Of a stretch of 64,000 bases of DNA, positions 25,326 to 35,008 are shown in pieces. The first letter of the stretch is position 1. Each line of letters starts with the position of its first letter. The notes beneath the pieces were generated by a model. It was not told where the DNA came from, did not search any database, and saw nothing but the letters and a program-made list of their open reading frames with translations. The stretch spans positions 2,862,903 to 2,926,902 of the forward strand of contig NZ_LR130760.1 of the NCBI RefSeq assembly GCF_900625095.1, given 5' to 3'. The stretch comes from Acinetobacter ihumii (GTDB taxonomy: Bacteria > Pseudomonadota > Gammaproteobacteria > Pseudomonadales > Moraxellaceae). The position numbers and the translations under genes were made by a program.

Positions 25326-26966
25326 TTAACTCAATTCACGTGTGGCACGTTCTTTGGCCCAATCCCGTAAAATAAATTTTTGTAATTTACCGGTCGAGGT
25401 TTTTGGAATTTCGGTAATCACAATATCTTTGGGAACTTTAAAACGAGCCAACTCTTGCTGACAATGTTGAATTAATTCTTCGACTGTGACCAAAGCATCC
25501 TGTTTTAATTCAATAAAAGCGCAGGGCACTTCTTGCCAGCGTAAGTCGGGTTTTGCTACAACTGCAGCGGTCATCACCGCAGGATGTCGGTAGAGCACTT
25601 CTTCTACTTCAAGAGATGAAATATTTTCGCCACCAGAAATAATCACATCTTTGGCGCGATCAGTAATTTTGGCGTAACCATCTGCTTGGCATACCGCTAA
25701 ATCTCCGCTATGAAACCAGCCGCCAGCAAAAGCTTCTTCTGTGGCTTGAGGATTTTTTAAATAACCCTTCATCACAATATTGCCACGGAACATAATTTCT
25801 CCGAGCGTTTCTCCATCAGCGGGTACGGGCTGCATCGTTTCAGGGTCTAGCACGCGCATACTGTCCTGTAAGGGATAAGGCACTCCCTGACGTGAATGTA
25901 ACTGGGCTTGTTCCTGAATTGAAAGATCATTCCAGCCCGCTTGTGAAGCACAAAGTGCAGAAGGGCCATAGGTTTCAGTCAGTCCATACACATGTGTGAC
26001 ATTGATGCCTATATGACGCATTCCTTCAATAATCGCCGCAGGTGGGGCGGCACCTGCCACCATCACTTCAACCCGATGATCAAAATGAACTTGTTTGTCT
26101 TTAGGGGTATTGATTAACATCGATAATACGATTGGCGCACCACAGAAATAATCGACTTGATGTTGGGCAATCAGTTGAAACACCCGCTCAGGATCAACTT
26201 TGCGCAGACAGACATTGGTGCCGCCATTGGCTGCAACAGTCCATGCAAAACACCAGCCATTACAGTGAAACAGCGGCAATGTCCATAAATAACGGGCGCG
26301 TGGCGTCATACCGCAGGCAATAATATTGCTGGCTGCATTCAGATAAGCCCCACGGTGATGATAGACCACACCTTTAGGGTTACCTGTCGTACCCGAGGTA
26401 TAGTTCAGGCTAATCGCATCCCATTCATCATTTGGCAGTGACCATACAAAATCTGGATTGCCTTGACTGAGCCATGTTTCATATTCAATTTGACCAATTG
26501 GATTGCAGAGTTCAGGCTCATATTCGGTATCTGCAACATCAATCACATCAATCCGCTGTGGAACCAGTGCCAACGCTTCCTGAGCAACCGCAGCAAATTC
26601 AGGATCAACCAGTAACACTTTAGTCTCGGCATGTTCCAGCATAAAAGCCAATGTTTTTGCGTCCAGACGTGTATTCAATGTATTTAATACTGCGCCAGCC
26701 ATAGGCACCGCAAAATGTGCTTCAATCATGGCAGGAATATTCGGCAGTAAGACTGAAACTGTATCGTTCTTCTGGATACCTAATTGTTGTAATTGATGGG
26801 CAAACTGACAACAGCGTTGATAAGTCTGTTTCCATGAAATTGTGCGTTCGCCATGAATGATGGCTGCCTGATCAGGGTAAATATAAGCGGCGCGTTCAAG
26901 ATAACGCAAAGGCGAAAGCGCGACAAAATTGGCGGCGTTTTTGGCTAGCTCATCATAAGCATTCAT
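25326..26966 (-). CDS. AMP-dependent acyl-CoA synthetase
   Basis: A 546-residue ANL-superfamily ligase that activates a fatty or other carboxylic acid to its CoA thioester through an acyl-AMP. It has P-loop-like YTSGTTGNPKGVVYHH (~186-201), motif VYGLTETYGPS (~325), GWFHSGDLAV (~415), ITDRAKDVIISGGENISS (~432-449) and the catalytic Lys near the end in KTSTGKLQK. The overall form resembles medium-chain and DmdB-type ligases; the substrate is unknown. The start MNAYDELAKN at 26966 has GGAG nine bases upstream; the frame extends to 27026 but that start has no ribosome-binding site. Confidence 0.88.
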   Translation of the reverse strand: MNAYDELAKNAANFVALSPLRYLERAAYIYPDQAAIIHGERTISWKQTYQRCCQFAHQLQQLGIQKNDTVSVLLPNIPAMIEAHFAVPMAGAVLNTLNTRLDAKTLAFMLEHAETKVLLVDPEFAAVAQEALALVPQRIDVIDVADTEYEPELCNPIGQIEYETWLSQGNPDFVWSLPNDEWDAISLNYTSGTTGNPKGVVYHHRGAYLNAASNIIACGMTPRARYLWTLPLFHCNGWCFAWTVAANGGTNVCLRKVDPERVFQLIAQHQVDYFCGAPIVLSMLINTPKDKQVHFDHRVEVMVAGAAPPAAIIEGMRHIGINVTHVYGLTETYGPSALCASQAGWNDLSIQEQAQLHSRQGVPYPLQDSMRVLDPETMQPVPADGETLGEIMFRGNIVMKGYLKNPQATEEAFAGGWFHSGDLAVCQADGYAKITDRAKDVIISGGENISSLEVEEVLYRHPAVMTAAVVAKPDLRWQEVPCAFIELKQDALVTVEELIQHCQQELARFKVPKDIVITEIPKTSTGKLQKFILRDWAKERATRELS

Positions 26967-27323
26967 CGTGATTGACTCCATGTCATTATTTTTTAATTGT
27001 GCTTGATCAAAAGATATGGCTTTCATTCGATCAAATCATTTAGGCTTTAGTCGTAATTATGTAAGTACATATGTTGATAAAAGACGATGTTAAACCACTT
27101 GAAAACACAGTATTTTGCCCATATATCACTGTGGCAGAATTGATTCTGTCAAAATCTGTTTTTTTGTTGATTCAGTTGTTTTATCTCAACGCAAACGCGT
27201 GTAAAATTTGTGCTCACTTTTTTATTTATTACCCACCGTTTTTATCTTTTGAGGTTTTCCTCGATCATAATCTCGCGGTGATATGCTCCATTGTGCGGGG
27301 CATCACTCCTTAAGGATTTTCTT

Positions 27324-29246
27324 ATGCCAATTATCACATTGCCAAATGGCGATCAAAAATCATTTGATCAAGCTGTTTCTGTTATGCAAGTTGCCCAAAG
27401 TATAGGGCCTGGACTTGCTAAAAATACCGTTGCGGGTCGTGTCAACGATCGCCTTGTAGATGCATGTGATCTCATCACTGAAGACGCCACCTTACAAATC
27501 ATTACGCCGAAAGATCCAGAGGGCGTTGAAATCATTCGCCATTCTTGTGCGCACTTGGTGGGACATGCGGTTAAGCAATTGTTCCCTGAGGTGCAAATGG
27601 TGATTGGGCCAGTGATTGAGGAAGGATTTTATTACGATATCTTTAGTCCAAAGCCATTTACCTTAGATGACATGGCTGCGATTGAAGCGCGTATGAAACA
27701 ATTGATTGATCAGGACTATGATGTCATTAAAAAAATGACACCGCGTGCCGAAGTGATCAAAGAATTTCAATCTCGGGGTGAAACGTATAAATTACGTTTG
27801 ATTGATGATATGCCTGACGAAACAGCCATGGGGCTGTATTATCATCAGGAATATGTGGACATGTGCCGTGGTCCTCATGTGCCAAATACCCGTTTTCTGA
27901 AAAACTTCAAGCTGACTAAAATTTCAGGTGCGTACTGGCGCGGTGATGCTAAAAATGAGCAGTTACAACGGATTTATGGTACAGCGTGGGCAGATAAAAA
28001 AGAGCTTGTGGCATATATCAAACGCATAGAAGAAGCTGAAAAACGTGACCACCGTAAAATTGGTAAAGCACTTGATTTGTTCCATATGCAAGAAGAAGCA
28101 CCAGGTATGGTGTTTTGGCATCCAAATGGCTGGACCATGTATCAAGTTCTTGAACAACATATGCGTCAAGTACAACGTACTCATGGTTACCAAGAGCTAA
28201 AAACACCACAAGTTGTGGATATTAGTTTGTGGAAAAAATCGGGTCATGCGGACAATTACGCAGATAATATGTTTACTACACATTCGGAAAGTCGCGAATA
28301 TGCAGTTAAACCGATGAATTGTCCATGTCATATTCAAGTGTTTAACCAAGGCCTCAAATCGTACAAAGAATTACCAATTCGTTTTGCTGAGTTTGGTTCG
28401 TGCCATCGTAATGAACCATCGGGTTCACTTCACGGTATTATGCGTGTACGTGGCTTTACACAAGATGATGGTCATATTTTCTGTACTAAAGATCAAATTG
28501 CAGATGAAGTTGCTCAATTTATCAAGCTGACTTTAGATGTTTATAAAGACTTTGGCTTTGAAGATATTCAAATGAAGCTGTCAACACGTCCAGAAAAACG
28601 TGTAGGTAGTGAAGAAATGTGGGATGTATCTGAAAAAGCATTGGCTGATGCGTTAGATGCTGCTGGTTTACCTTGGGAATTACAACCAGGTGAAGGCGCA
28701 TTTTATGGTCCGAAAATTGAATTTTCATTGAAAGACTGTTTGGGCCGCGTATGGCAATGTGGAACCATTCAGTGTGATCCGAATATGCCAGAACGACTAG
28801 ATGCTTCATTTGTAACTGAAGACAATGAGCGTGATCATCCTGTGATGTTGCACCGCGCAATACTTGGCAGTTTTGAGCGTTTTATTGGTATACTTATTGA
28901 ACACTATGCGGGTTTTATGCCACCTTGGTTGTCACCAGTCCAAGCCTGTGTCATGAACATTACTGATTCACAAGCCGAAGCTTGTGAACAAGTAGTCGCA
29001 AAACTTAAACAAAATGGTCTTCGAGCGATTTCTGACTTGAGAAATGAGAAAATCGGCTTTAAGATTCGTGAGCGTACACTTGAGCGTATTCCTTACCTTT
29101 TGGTCTTAGGTGATCGTGAGGTTGAAGAGGGAACTGTGAATGTTCGTACTCGCTCAGGAAAAAATTTAGGGACTATGTCAATTGATGCATTTATTGACCT
29201 AGTAAATTCTGCCGTCGCCGAACGCGGCCGGTACATTGTGGAGTAA
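27324..29246 (+). CDS. thrS: Threonyl-tRNA synthetase ThrS
   Basis: A 640-residue class II synthetase. The N-terminal TGS domain begins [14 protein letters not shown], the editing domain has [10 protein letters not shown] (~74) and MCRGPHVPN (~183), the catalytic core has [10 protein letters not shown] (~334), FRNEP-type [12 protein letters not shown] (~362) and the class II motif 3 [14 protein letters not shown] (~515), and the C-terminal anticodon domain follows. ATG at 27324 has AAGGAT upstream; the longer frame is rejected. It is followed by infC with five bases between, the usual gene order. Confidence 0.97.
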   Translation: MPIITLPNGDQKSFDQAVSVMQVAQSIGPGLAKNTVAGRVNDRLVDACDLITEDATLQIITPKDPEGVEIIRHSCAHLVGHAVKQLFPEVQMVIGPVIEEGFYYDIFSPKPFTLDDMAAIEARMKQLIDQDYDVIKKMTPRAEVIKEFQSRGETYKLRLIDDMPDETAMGLYYHQEYVDMCRGPHVPNTRFLKNFKLTKISGAYWRGDAKNEQLQRIYGTAWADKKELVAYIKRIEEAEKRDHRKIGKALDLFHMQEEAPGMVFWHPNGWTMYQVLEQHMRQVQRTHGYQELKTPQVVDISLWKKSGHADNYADNMFTTHSESREYAVKPMNCPCHIQVFNQGLKSYKELPIRFAEFGSCHRNEPSGSLHGIMRVRGFTQDDGHIFCTKDQIADEVAQFIKLTLDVYKDFGFEDIQMKLSTRPEKRVGSEEMWDVSEKALADALDAAGLPWELQPGEGAFYGPKIEFSLKDCLGRVWQCGTIQCDPNMPERLDASFVTEDNERDHPVMLHRAILGSFERFIGILIEHYAGFMPPWLSPVQACVMNITDSQAEACEQVVAKLKQNGLRAISDLRNEKIGFKIRERTLERIPYLLVLGDREVEEGTVNVRTRSGKNLGTMSIDAFIDLVNSAVAERGRYIVE

Positions 29247-29251
29247 GAAAG

Positions 29252-29803
29252 ATTAAACAGCCTGACCGTAACCAACAACAACCTGCTAAAAGTAATCGTC
29301 CAGCAATCAATGACGAGATTCGAGCTAAAGAAGTCCGTCTTGTCGCTGCGGATGGTGAGCAAAAAGGTATTGTAACCTTGGCAGAGGCTTTAAAAGCAGC
29401 TGAAGACGTTGAACTTGATCTTGTCGAAATTGTGGCGAATGCTGAACCGCCAGTTTGTAAAATCATGGATTACAACAAGCACTTGTTTGATTTAAAGCAA
29501 AAGCAAAAAGATGCCAAGAAAAAACAGCATCAAGTACAGGTCAAAGAAATCAAACTACGTCCAGCAACGGATGTAGGTGATTACCAAGTGAAATTACGTG
29601 CGATTTTAAAGTTCCTTGAAGAAGGCAACAAAGTTAAAATCACATTACGTTTCCGTGGTCGTGAAATGGCACATCAACAGCTTGGTTTGGCGCAATTGCA
29701 AAAAATCGAAGCAGACGTGACGGATTTTGGTGTAGTAGAACAAGCACCAAAGATGGAAGGTCGTCAAATGGGGATGTTACTTGGACCGAAAAAGAAAAAG
29801 TAA
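29252..29803 (+). CDS. infC: Translation initiation factor IF-3 (ATT start)
   Basis: A 183-residue IF-3 that binds the 30S subunit and checks the initiator codon-anticodon pair. It starts at ATT (29252) with GGAG at 29240-29243 and 8 bases of spacing, inside the thrS stop region. The frame then runs open through [10 protein letters not shown] and the N-domain [16 protein letters not shown] to the C-domain [16 protein letters not shown] and the GPKKKK end. The first ATG or TTG in frame is far inside the conserved N-domain, so the rare codon must be used. ATT/ATC/ATA starts in infC are a known device by which IF-3 represses its own synthesis. A terminator follows, so rpmI is not in this transcript. 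Confidence 0.95.
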   Translation: MKQPDRNQQQPAKSNRPAINDEIRAKEVRLVAADGEQKGIVTLAEALKAAEDVELDLVEIVANAEPPVCKIMDYNKHLFDLKQKQKDAKKKQHQVQVKEIKLRPATDVGDYQVKLRAILKFLEEGNKVKITLRFRGREMAHQQLGLAQLQKIEADVTDFGVVEQAPKMEGRQMGMLLGPKKKK

Positions 29804-29814
29804 TCTTCCTACAT

Positions 29815-29847
29815 AAAAAACGCAGCCGAAACGCTGCGTTTTTTTTC
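29815..29847 (+). terminator. Rho-independent terminator after infC
   Basis: ACGCAGC-cgaaac-GCTGCGT followed by eight T, with flanking A-run. It isolates infC from rpmI-rplT, which lie 3.7 kb away. Confidence 0.9.
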
Positions 29848-30022
29848 ATCTATTTGCTGCGAAAAAGCACAATGAATTCTCATTCAATGATTTTATTTAA
29901 GGTTGTTAAGCAAAGTCACTGCTAAACTAAATCACTTTTTATAGGTTTAGTACAGGCTAAAAATTGTGCTATAAACGTATACAAAGACTTAAAGATAGAA
30001 AAATAGGATAAGCAGGTATTTC

Positions 30023-30643
30023 ATGATAGACCTATATTATTGGGGAACTCCCAATGGCCATAAGATCACCATCGCACTTGAAGAAATGGGACTGGAATAT
30101 CAGATTTTTCCAATTAATATTTTAGAAAATGACCAGTTTCAACCTGATTTTTTAAAAATTTCTCCTAACAATAAAATTCCTGCCATCATTGACCAAGATG
30201 GTCCACATCATGAACCGATATCAATTTTTGAATCGGGTGCAATTTTACAATATTTAGGGCGTAAAACAGGGCTATATTATCCGAGCGATGAGCAAGAGCG
30301 GGTTGAAGTCGAACAATGGTTAATGTGGCAAATGGGCGGCTTTGGCCCGATGCTCGGACAAAACCATCATTTTGGTCGATTTGCCAAAGAAAAAATTCCT
30401 TATGCAATTGAGCGTTATGTGACTGAAACCAAACGTTTATATAAGGTGTTGAACACCCAGTTAATTGGACAAAAATTTGTGGCAGGTGAGTATTCAATTG
30501 CCGATATGGCCATTTTACCGTGGGTGTTACGTTATGAATGGCAATCCATTGACTTAAACGACTATCCTTATGTGAAGGATTATGTCGAACGATTGACTGC
30601 ACGACCTGCGGTACAAAAAGCGTTATCCATTCAAGTGATTTGA
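30023..30643 (+). CDS. Glutathione S-transferase, YfcG-like (Nu class)
   Basis: A 206-residue GST-fold protein. The thioredoxin-like N-terminal domain begins MIDLYYWGTPNGHKITIALE (~1-20). The TPNGHK start and the later ISPNNKIPAIID with Glu-Ser at FESGAILQYL (~70) match the YfcG/YghU group, which act as glutathione-dependent disulfide reductases rather than classic conjugases. The helical C-terminal domain has QKFVAGEYSIADMAILPWV (~152-170). It is part of a block of four genes placed between infC and rpmI. Confidence 0.88.
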   Translation: MIDLYYWGTPNGHKITIALEEMGLEYQIFPINILENDQFQPDFLKISPNNKIPAIIDQDGPHHEPISIFESGAILQYLGRKTGLYYPSDEQERVEVEQWLMWQMGGFGPMLGQNHHFGRFAKEKIPYAIERYVTETKRLYKVLNTQLIGQKFVAGEYSIADMAILPWVLRYEWQSIDLNDYPYVKDYVERLTARPAVQKALSIQVI

Positions 30644-30705
30644 TTTTTACTGCAACATGTCTCGATCTTTGATAAAAAGAAACAGCTTTTGTCAAAGATC
30701 CATTT

Positions 30706-31134
30706 ATGGCTTATCTATTTTTATTCCTATCTGCATTTGGTGCTGCAACGCTGTTACCACTTCAGTCAGAAACCGTGCTGTTTTCTCTTTTCGTCCTCAA
30801 ACAGCATTCGGTTATGGCGTTATTGATAGTCGCGACTGTTGGAAATGTACTCGGTTCCTGTGTCAATTGGTGGTTGGGGGTTAAAATTGAATATCTTAAA
30901 CATAAAAAATGGTTTCCTGTTTCAGAAAACCAATTAGAAAAAGCACAAAATATTTATCACCGTTATGGTTTTTACTCATTATTGCTGAGTTGGCTGCCGG
31001 TGATTGGGGATCCGATTACACTCATTGCAGGGGTATTAAAAGAAAGTTTCTGGCGGTTCCTCATCGTGGTGAGTCTGGCAAAAGCAGGGCGTTATTGTTT
31101 TATTTACCTGCTTTATGTTGGTGTGATCAACTGA
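30706..31134 (+). CDS. YqaA-family inner-membrane protein (DedA/VTT superfamily)
   Basis: A 142-residue integral membrane protein with 3-4 hydrophobic segments. The GNVLGSCVNWWLG (~44-56) and LLSWLPVIGDPITLIAGVL (~92-110) stretches are typical of the YqaA/SNARE-associated (VTT) group related to DedA proteins, which include lipid flippases. Function in this short form is unknown. It starts 62 bases after the GST. Confidence 0.8.
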   Translation: MAYLFLFLSAFGAATLLPLQSETVLFSLFVLKQHSVMALLIVATVGNVLGSCVNWWLGVKIEYLKHKKWFPVSENQLEKAQNIYHRYGFYSLLLSWLPVIGDPITLIAGVLKESFWRFLIVVSLAKAGRYCFIYLLYVGVIN

Positions 31135-31165
31135 CCAGAAAGTGGTCTTTCGAGTCAGTCAGGTT

Positions 31166-31903
31166 TTAGTGGGTCGAGCATTCATTCAATTTAAAATAGA
31201 TTTCATCTTTGAGGTTTGATTTTTTAAATAACCAAAGCTTTTTAGGTACGTCAACTTTGGCATTGGTCACTGCTTGCATGACCTGTGCATCCAGAGCATA
31301 AATACCAGATCCTTTTTTGATTTTGACTTTAGTCGTTTCGCCTTGTTGATTCACTTTAAAATCAAAGCGCACTAGGCGATCTTTCCCTTTAAGTTGCTCA
31401 CGCGGTATGTTTAAAACAGGTTGCTGAACATACTGAAAAGGCACCGATTTTCCATATTGTTGTCTGAGCCAATTTTTTGAAGCAAAAGAGTAAACACATT
31501 CGGTCGTCGTATCATTTTCTTTATAGTCTAGATTAAAAGTTTGATACCCAATGGTAGAAATCAAATTACCATCTTGTTGAAAAGGTTTTACCTTGGCATG
31601 TTCTGTGGCTTTGACCAGCAAGGCATCCAGCTTTTTAATGCCTGTACTTTCCTGAACGTTGACTTGAGTCACTGTGCCTGTTTCATCAGCAGCAACACGT
31701 AAAATAGCTGCTCTATCTTGGCCTTGTAAATCTGCATTATCATAATTGAGCTTTGGAAATTCACGCCATTCAATACGTGTCGTTAAATGAGCGGGTAGTG
31801 CGGAGCTTTTTTGTGGTGCAAGTTGAGACGAGTTCTCTTTGGCATTAACCTGAGTTACGACGATACCTGCAAAAAGTGCAAGGCAAAAAATAGATTGTTT
31901 CAT
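31166..31903 (-). CDS. Exported protein with two TonB C-terminal-like domains
   Basis: A 245-residue protein with a signal peptide (MKQSIFCLALFAGIVVTQVNA, cut after Ala) and two similar halves. Each half carries the TonB_C pattern: a proline-rich lead, then 'G..R...L....DE.G.V..V.V..STG...LD..L...' (~50-115, with VNVQESTGIKKLDALL) and again ~145-215 (with VKIKKGSGIYALDAQVM). Two Cys are also present. It lacks the transmembrane anchor and long Pro/Lys spacer of a true TonB, and no ExbB/ExbD genes are near, so it is probably a periplasmic relative, not an energy transducer. Confidence 0.75.
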   Translation of the reverse strand: MKQSIFCLALFAGIVVTQVNAKENSSQLAPQKSSALPAHLTTRIEWREFPKLNYDNADLQGQDRAAILRVAADETGTVTQVNVQESTGIKKLDALLVKATEHAKVKPFQQDGNLISTIGYQTFNLDYKENDTTTECVYSFASKNWLRQQYGKSVPFQYVQQPVLNIPREQLKGKDRLVRFDFKVNQQGETTKVKIKKGSGIYALDAQVMQAVTNAKVDVPKKLWLFKKSNLKDEIYFKLNECSTH

Positions 31904-32055
31904 CTTAAATGGTTTTGGTTGTTAAAGCATTGTGGCGCAGTATTCCCTGTTCAGGAAATACACGCAACAAAAAAATGCAGACTAAAGCGTATCTGAGAGC
32001 AAATCACCTCATTTCAGTGGGAAACAGTCATAAAACTGACTCTTGCTATAAACAG

Positions 32056-33309
32056 TTAGTGATCTGAGCCTTTATTAATATCCACATGGAACAAGTCCTT
32101 GGTTTTAGTCCAGCTTAAGACCACTACGGCCAATGTCATACAGCCGCCAAAAATGGTAGCGGCGATGGTTCCCATATATTTCGCAGCCAAACCCGACTCA
32201 AATGCACCCAGTTCATTACTACTGGAGACAAACATGCCATTCACCGCAGCTACACGACCTCGCATATTTTCTGGTGGAAAAATTTGCAAAATCGTTTGAC
32301 GTACTACGACAGAAATACTATCGCAAGCCCCAGTCATCGCCAGAGCAAAGAGTGACAGCCACATATGATTTGAAAAAGCGAAAATGATGGTAAATACGCC
32401 AAAACCTGCGACTGCCAATAGCATATTGCGCCATGCGTGATGCGTGGGTGGAAACTTGGTTAAGGCAATCATGGTCAATAATGCGCCAATAGAAGGCGCA
32501 GCCCGCAAATAACCTAAACCTTCTGGGCCAACTTTTAAAATATCTTCGGCAAAAATAGGCAGTAAAGCGATGACACCGCCAAAAAGCACAGAAACTAAAT
32601 CTAAAGAAATCGCCCATAATACAATTTTGGTTTTTAAAATAAACCGGAATCCTTCCCCCAGACTTGACCAGATATTTTCATGTTCAATGGCAGGGAAGGT
32701 TCTATTTTTCAATAATAAAATGAGACAAAAGCAGCTAAATAAAAGAATAGAAACGCTGAATAAACTGGTTTCACGACCTAAAAATGCCAACATAAAGCCA
32801 CCTAACATTGGCCCCAAAATTACGCCACTTTGCCAGCCGATGGTGGTCCACGTTGCACCGTTGGCATAAAGTGCTCGGGGAATCAAAAATGGTTTAAGTG
32901 AGGTTGCCGATGGACTGTAAAAACCACGAATGACACCAAAGCAGAAAATCACCGCATAAATCCCCAGTGCCAGAGTATGTACACTGATTTGATTTAGTCC
33001 ATATAAGTGAAACAGGCTCCAAAGTACCAATGGCAATGGAAAGGAAAAAAACAAACAGATTTTCATAATCCGCTGCTTATTAAATTTATCTGCCACATAG
33101 CCCCCAAAAAGCGACAGGCTAATAAAGGGAATGGCTTCTGCTAAACCAATCAATCCAAGTGTTAAAGGGTCTCGGGTCAATTGATATAAAGAATAGGCGA
33201 CAATAATTTCCTGAATCAAAATGGCAAGTGTCAGACAAAATTGATTAACAGTAATAATGGAGAAATCACGATATCGGAGTGCGGCAAAAGCATCCTGCTT
33301 GGCTTTCAT
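32056..33309 (-). CDS. MFS transporter (EntS-like exporter family)
   Basis: A 417-residue, 12-helix major facilitator of the drug/siderophore exporter group related to EntS. The loop 2-3 motif reads GGYVADKFNKQRIM (~69-82), and CDSISVVVRQTILQIFPPENMRGRVAAVNGMF (~330-361, contiguous in the protein) is the characteristic EntS-group helix 10-11 region. The substrate is unknown; no siderophore genes are adjacent. It lies divergent from rpmI. Confidence 0.85.
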   Translation of the reverse strand: MKAKQDAFAALRYRDFSIITVNQFCLTLAILIQEIIVAYSLYQLTRDPLTLGLIGLAEAIPFISLSLFGGYVADKFNKQRIMKICLFFSFPLPLVLWSLFHLYGLNQISVHTLALGIYAVIFCFGVIRGFYSPSATSLKPFLIPRALYANGATWTTIGWQSGVILGPMLGGFMLAFLGRETSLFSVSILLFSCFCLILLLKNRTFPAIEHENIWSSLGEGFRFILKTKIVLWAISLDLVSVLFGGVIALLPIFAEDILKVGPEGLGYLRAAPSIGALLTMIALTKFPPTHHAWRNMLLAVAGFGVFTIIFAFSNHMWLSLFALAMTGACDSISVVVRQTILQIFPPENMRGRVAAVNGMFVSSSNELGAFESGLAAKYMGTIAATIFGGCMTLAVVVLSWTKTKDLFHVDINKGSDH

Positions 33310-33487
33310 AACTATCGTATATTGAGAATATTGGTTTAATTATAAAGCTCTATTCTTAAAAAATGACGAAACATACAAATTTAAAACCAAGACTTTTCTG
33401 AAGTTTTGAAGGACTTGAACCTGATTCAAATTTTATCTTGAATTGCTTTTGTTTTGAGCAAAGATGCTATATCATACTGCCTTCCTT

Positions 33488-33547
33488 ACCTGCAGGTCGA
33501 TTTGCAATGGTGCAAACGCGCCGAACAGGTGCCTAAAAGAGGTTACT
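33488..33547 (+). promoter_or_regulatory. Structured rpmI leader, candidate L20/L35 autoregulatory element
   Basis: ACCTG (33488-33492) can pair with CAGGT (33526-33530) around an inner hairpin TTTGCA-atgg-TGCAAA (33501-33516). AGAGG of the ribosome-binding site follows at once. In E. coli and in Firmicutes, L20 represses rpmI-rplT by binding structured leader RNA, and this nested stem is placed where such an element would be. Not proven. Confidence 0.45.
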
Positions 33548-33742
33548 ATGGCTAAGTTAAAAACTCGCCGTGGTGCAGCTAAACGCTTCAAAGCGACTGC
33601 AAACGGTTTTAAGCGTAAACAAGCGTTCAAGCGCCACATCTTGACCAAAAAATCTGCTAAACGTATCCGTCAATTACGCGGCTGTGTAATGGTTCATGTT
33701 TCTGACATGAATTCAGTTCGTCGTATGTGCCCATACATCTAA
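33548..33742 (+). CDS. rpmI: 50S ribosomal protein L35
   Basis: A 64-residue basic protein, [15 protein letters not shown] at the start and the usual [16 protein letters not shown] (~37-52) centre. ATG at 33548 gives the normal family length; the frame extends upstream into the structured leader but without a better start. Eleven bases separate it from rplT, with AAGGAG before the second gene. Confidence 0.97.
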   Translation: MAKLKTRRGAAKRFKATANGFKRKQAFKRHILTKKSAKRIRQLRGCVMVHVSDMNSVRRMCPYI

Positions 33743-33753
33743 GGAGATTATAA

Positions 33754-34113
33754 ATGGCTCGTGTAAAACGTGGTGTAGTGGCTCATCGTCGTCACAAAAA
33801 AATTCTTGCTCGCGCTAAAGGTTACTATGGTGCTCGTTCACGCGTTTATCGCGTAGCGTTCCAAGCGGTAATCAAAGCTGGTCAATACGCTTACCGTGAC
33901 CGTCGTCAGAAGAAACGTCAATTCCGTGCTTTATGGATTGCGCGTATCAATGCGGGTGCTCGTCAAAACGGTTTGTCTTACAGCCGTATGATCGATGGCT
34001 TGAAAAAAGCTCAAGTGATCATCGACCGTCGCGTATTAGCTGACATCGCTATGCATGATGCAGTAGCATTTGCTGCTTTAGCTGAAAAAGCGAAAGGCGC
34101 ATTAGCTGCATAA
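33754..34113 (+). CDS. rplT: 50S ribosomal protein L20
   Basis: A 119-residue L20, beginning [19 protein letters not shown], with the basic N-terminal extension and the globular part [21 protein letters not shown] (~67-87). L20 is an early 50S assembly protein and in many bacteria represses its own operon. It is the last gene of rpmI-rplT and is followed by a strong terminator. Confidence 0.98.
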
Positions 34114-34128
34114 GCTTAGAGATTCAAA

Positions 34129-34156
34129 GGAGACCGCTTTTTAGCGGTCTTTTTTA
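34129..34156 (+). terminator. Rho-independent terminator after rplT
   Basis: AGACCGC-ttttta-GCGGTCT with six T after it. Confidence 0.9.
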
Positions 34157-34204
34157 TGTCACGCATTTGTCTTTGTATTTGATAATAATTTTTAGAGTTT
34201 TAAA

Positions 34205-34582
34205 ATGCGTAAACAATATCATTTCCGTGAAGTGGGTGAAGATAGTTATATTTGGGATGTGCATCGGCTTGTCGCCTTATCCAAAAACTTAAAGACCAAA
34301 AAAGTCTTTCTCAGTCAAATTATCGAGTTAAATGAAGCCTATTGGTTTCCAGAGCAAGTCCCCACCACACAGCAAATTCTTGATCATATTCAACTCATCG
34401 AACAGGCAGATTTAGCCTATCCCATTATTCTAAGCGCAGATGGTCGTGTTATGGATGGTATGCATCGGGTGGCTAAAGCAAAGCTACAGGGTGATTTGGA
34501 GATTATCGCGGTACAATTTGAGCAAACGCCTACCCCTGATTTTATCAATGTGCATGAAGATGACTTAAATTATAATGAATAA
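34205..34582 (+). CDS. ParB/sulfiredoxin-fold small protein
   Basis: A 125-residue protein containing YPIILSADGRVMDGMHRVAKAK (~78-99; the DGxxxDGxHR pattern), which is the core motif of the ParB N-terminal/sulfiredoxin-like nuclease-NTPase fold. There is no DNA-binding helix-turn-helix and no parA partner, so it is a stand-alone domain, not a chromosome partition protein. Some family members have kinase or ATPase activity; its role is unknown. It sits alone after the rplT terminator. Confidence 0.65.
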   Translation: MRKQYHFREVGEDSYIWDVHRLVALSKNLKTKKVFLSQIIELNEAYWFPEQVPTTQQILDHIQLIEQADLAYPIILSADGRVMDGMHRVAKAKLQGDLEIIAVQFEQTPTPDFINVHEDDLNYNE

Positions 34583-34779
34583 AGTTATAAGGTTTTAATG
34601 AAGTGTCTTTCATCACGATTTAAATCCTATTTATTTTTTTTCTTAAAAGAGAAATAAAAATAGACTGATGACAGAAATCCATTGAATTTAAAATTACACA
34701 ACATCAACATGTTGAAATAGACATCGCCCTTCAAATTTTTCTACAGTAAAGTTCATGAAAAGCAAAGGCGAAGAAAAAA

Positions 34780-34977
34780 ATGTTAGTCAGTGTAGAAGGT
34801 TTAGAACAAGGAACAATAGAGACAGAACTGAGTATTTTGCCGAGAAAAGGTGAAACAATCCGAATCTTTTATGGACCTGATGCAGAGGTTGAAGGTGAAA
34901 TTGAAAATGTTCATCACATTGTCAATCAACATGATGGTGGGCATAAAGTGATTATAAAAATTCGACCTACTTTTTAA
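34780..34977 (+). CDS. Small hypothetical protein
   Basis: A 65-residue acidic protein, beginning MLVSVEGLEQG, with the pattern of a small beta-barrel (alternating hydrophobics, GPDAEVEGEIENV, HKVIIKIRPTF at the end). A weak AAAGGCGAAG ribosome-binding site precedes the ATG. It looks like a real gene from its composition and start, but I do not recognise a family. The ~200 bases to its left hold no feature I can name. Confidence 0.55.
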   Translation: MLVSVEGLEQGTIETELSILPRKGETIRIFYGPDAEVEGEIENVHHIVNQHDGGHKVIIKIRPTF

Positions 34978-35008
34978 TGCAAGATTCGTGTTCTTATGGC
35001 TTTATCTA

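Noticed and set aside
27071..27313. 80-residue ORF upstream of thrS
   Set aside because: Composition is that of AT-rich leader DNA, no ribosome-binding site and no family; it runs into the thrS start region in another frame.
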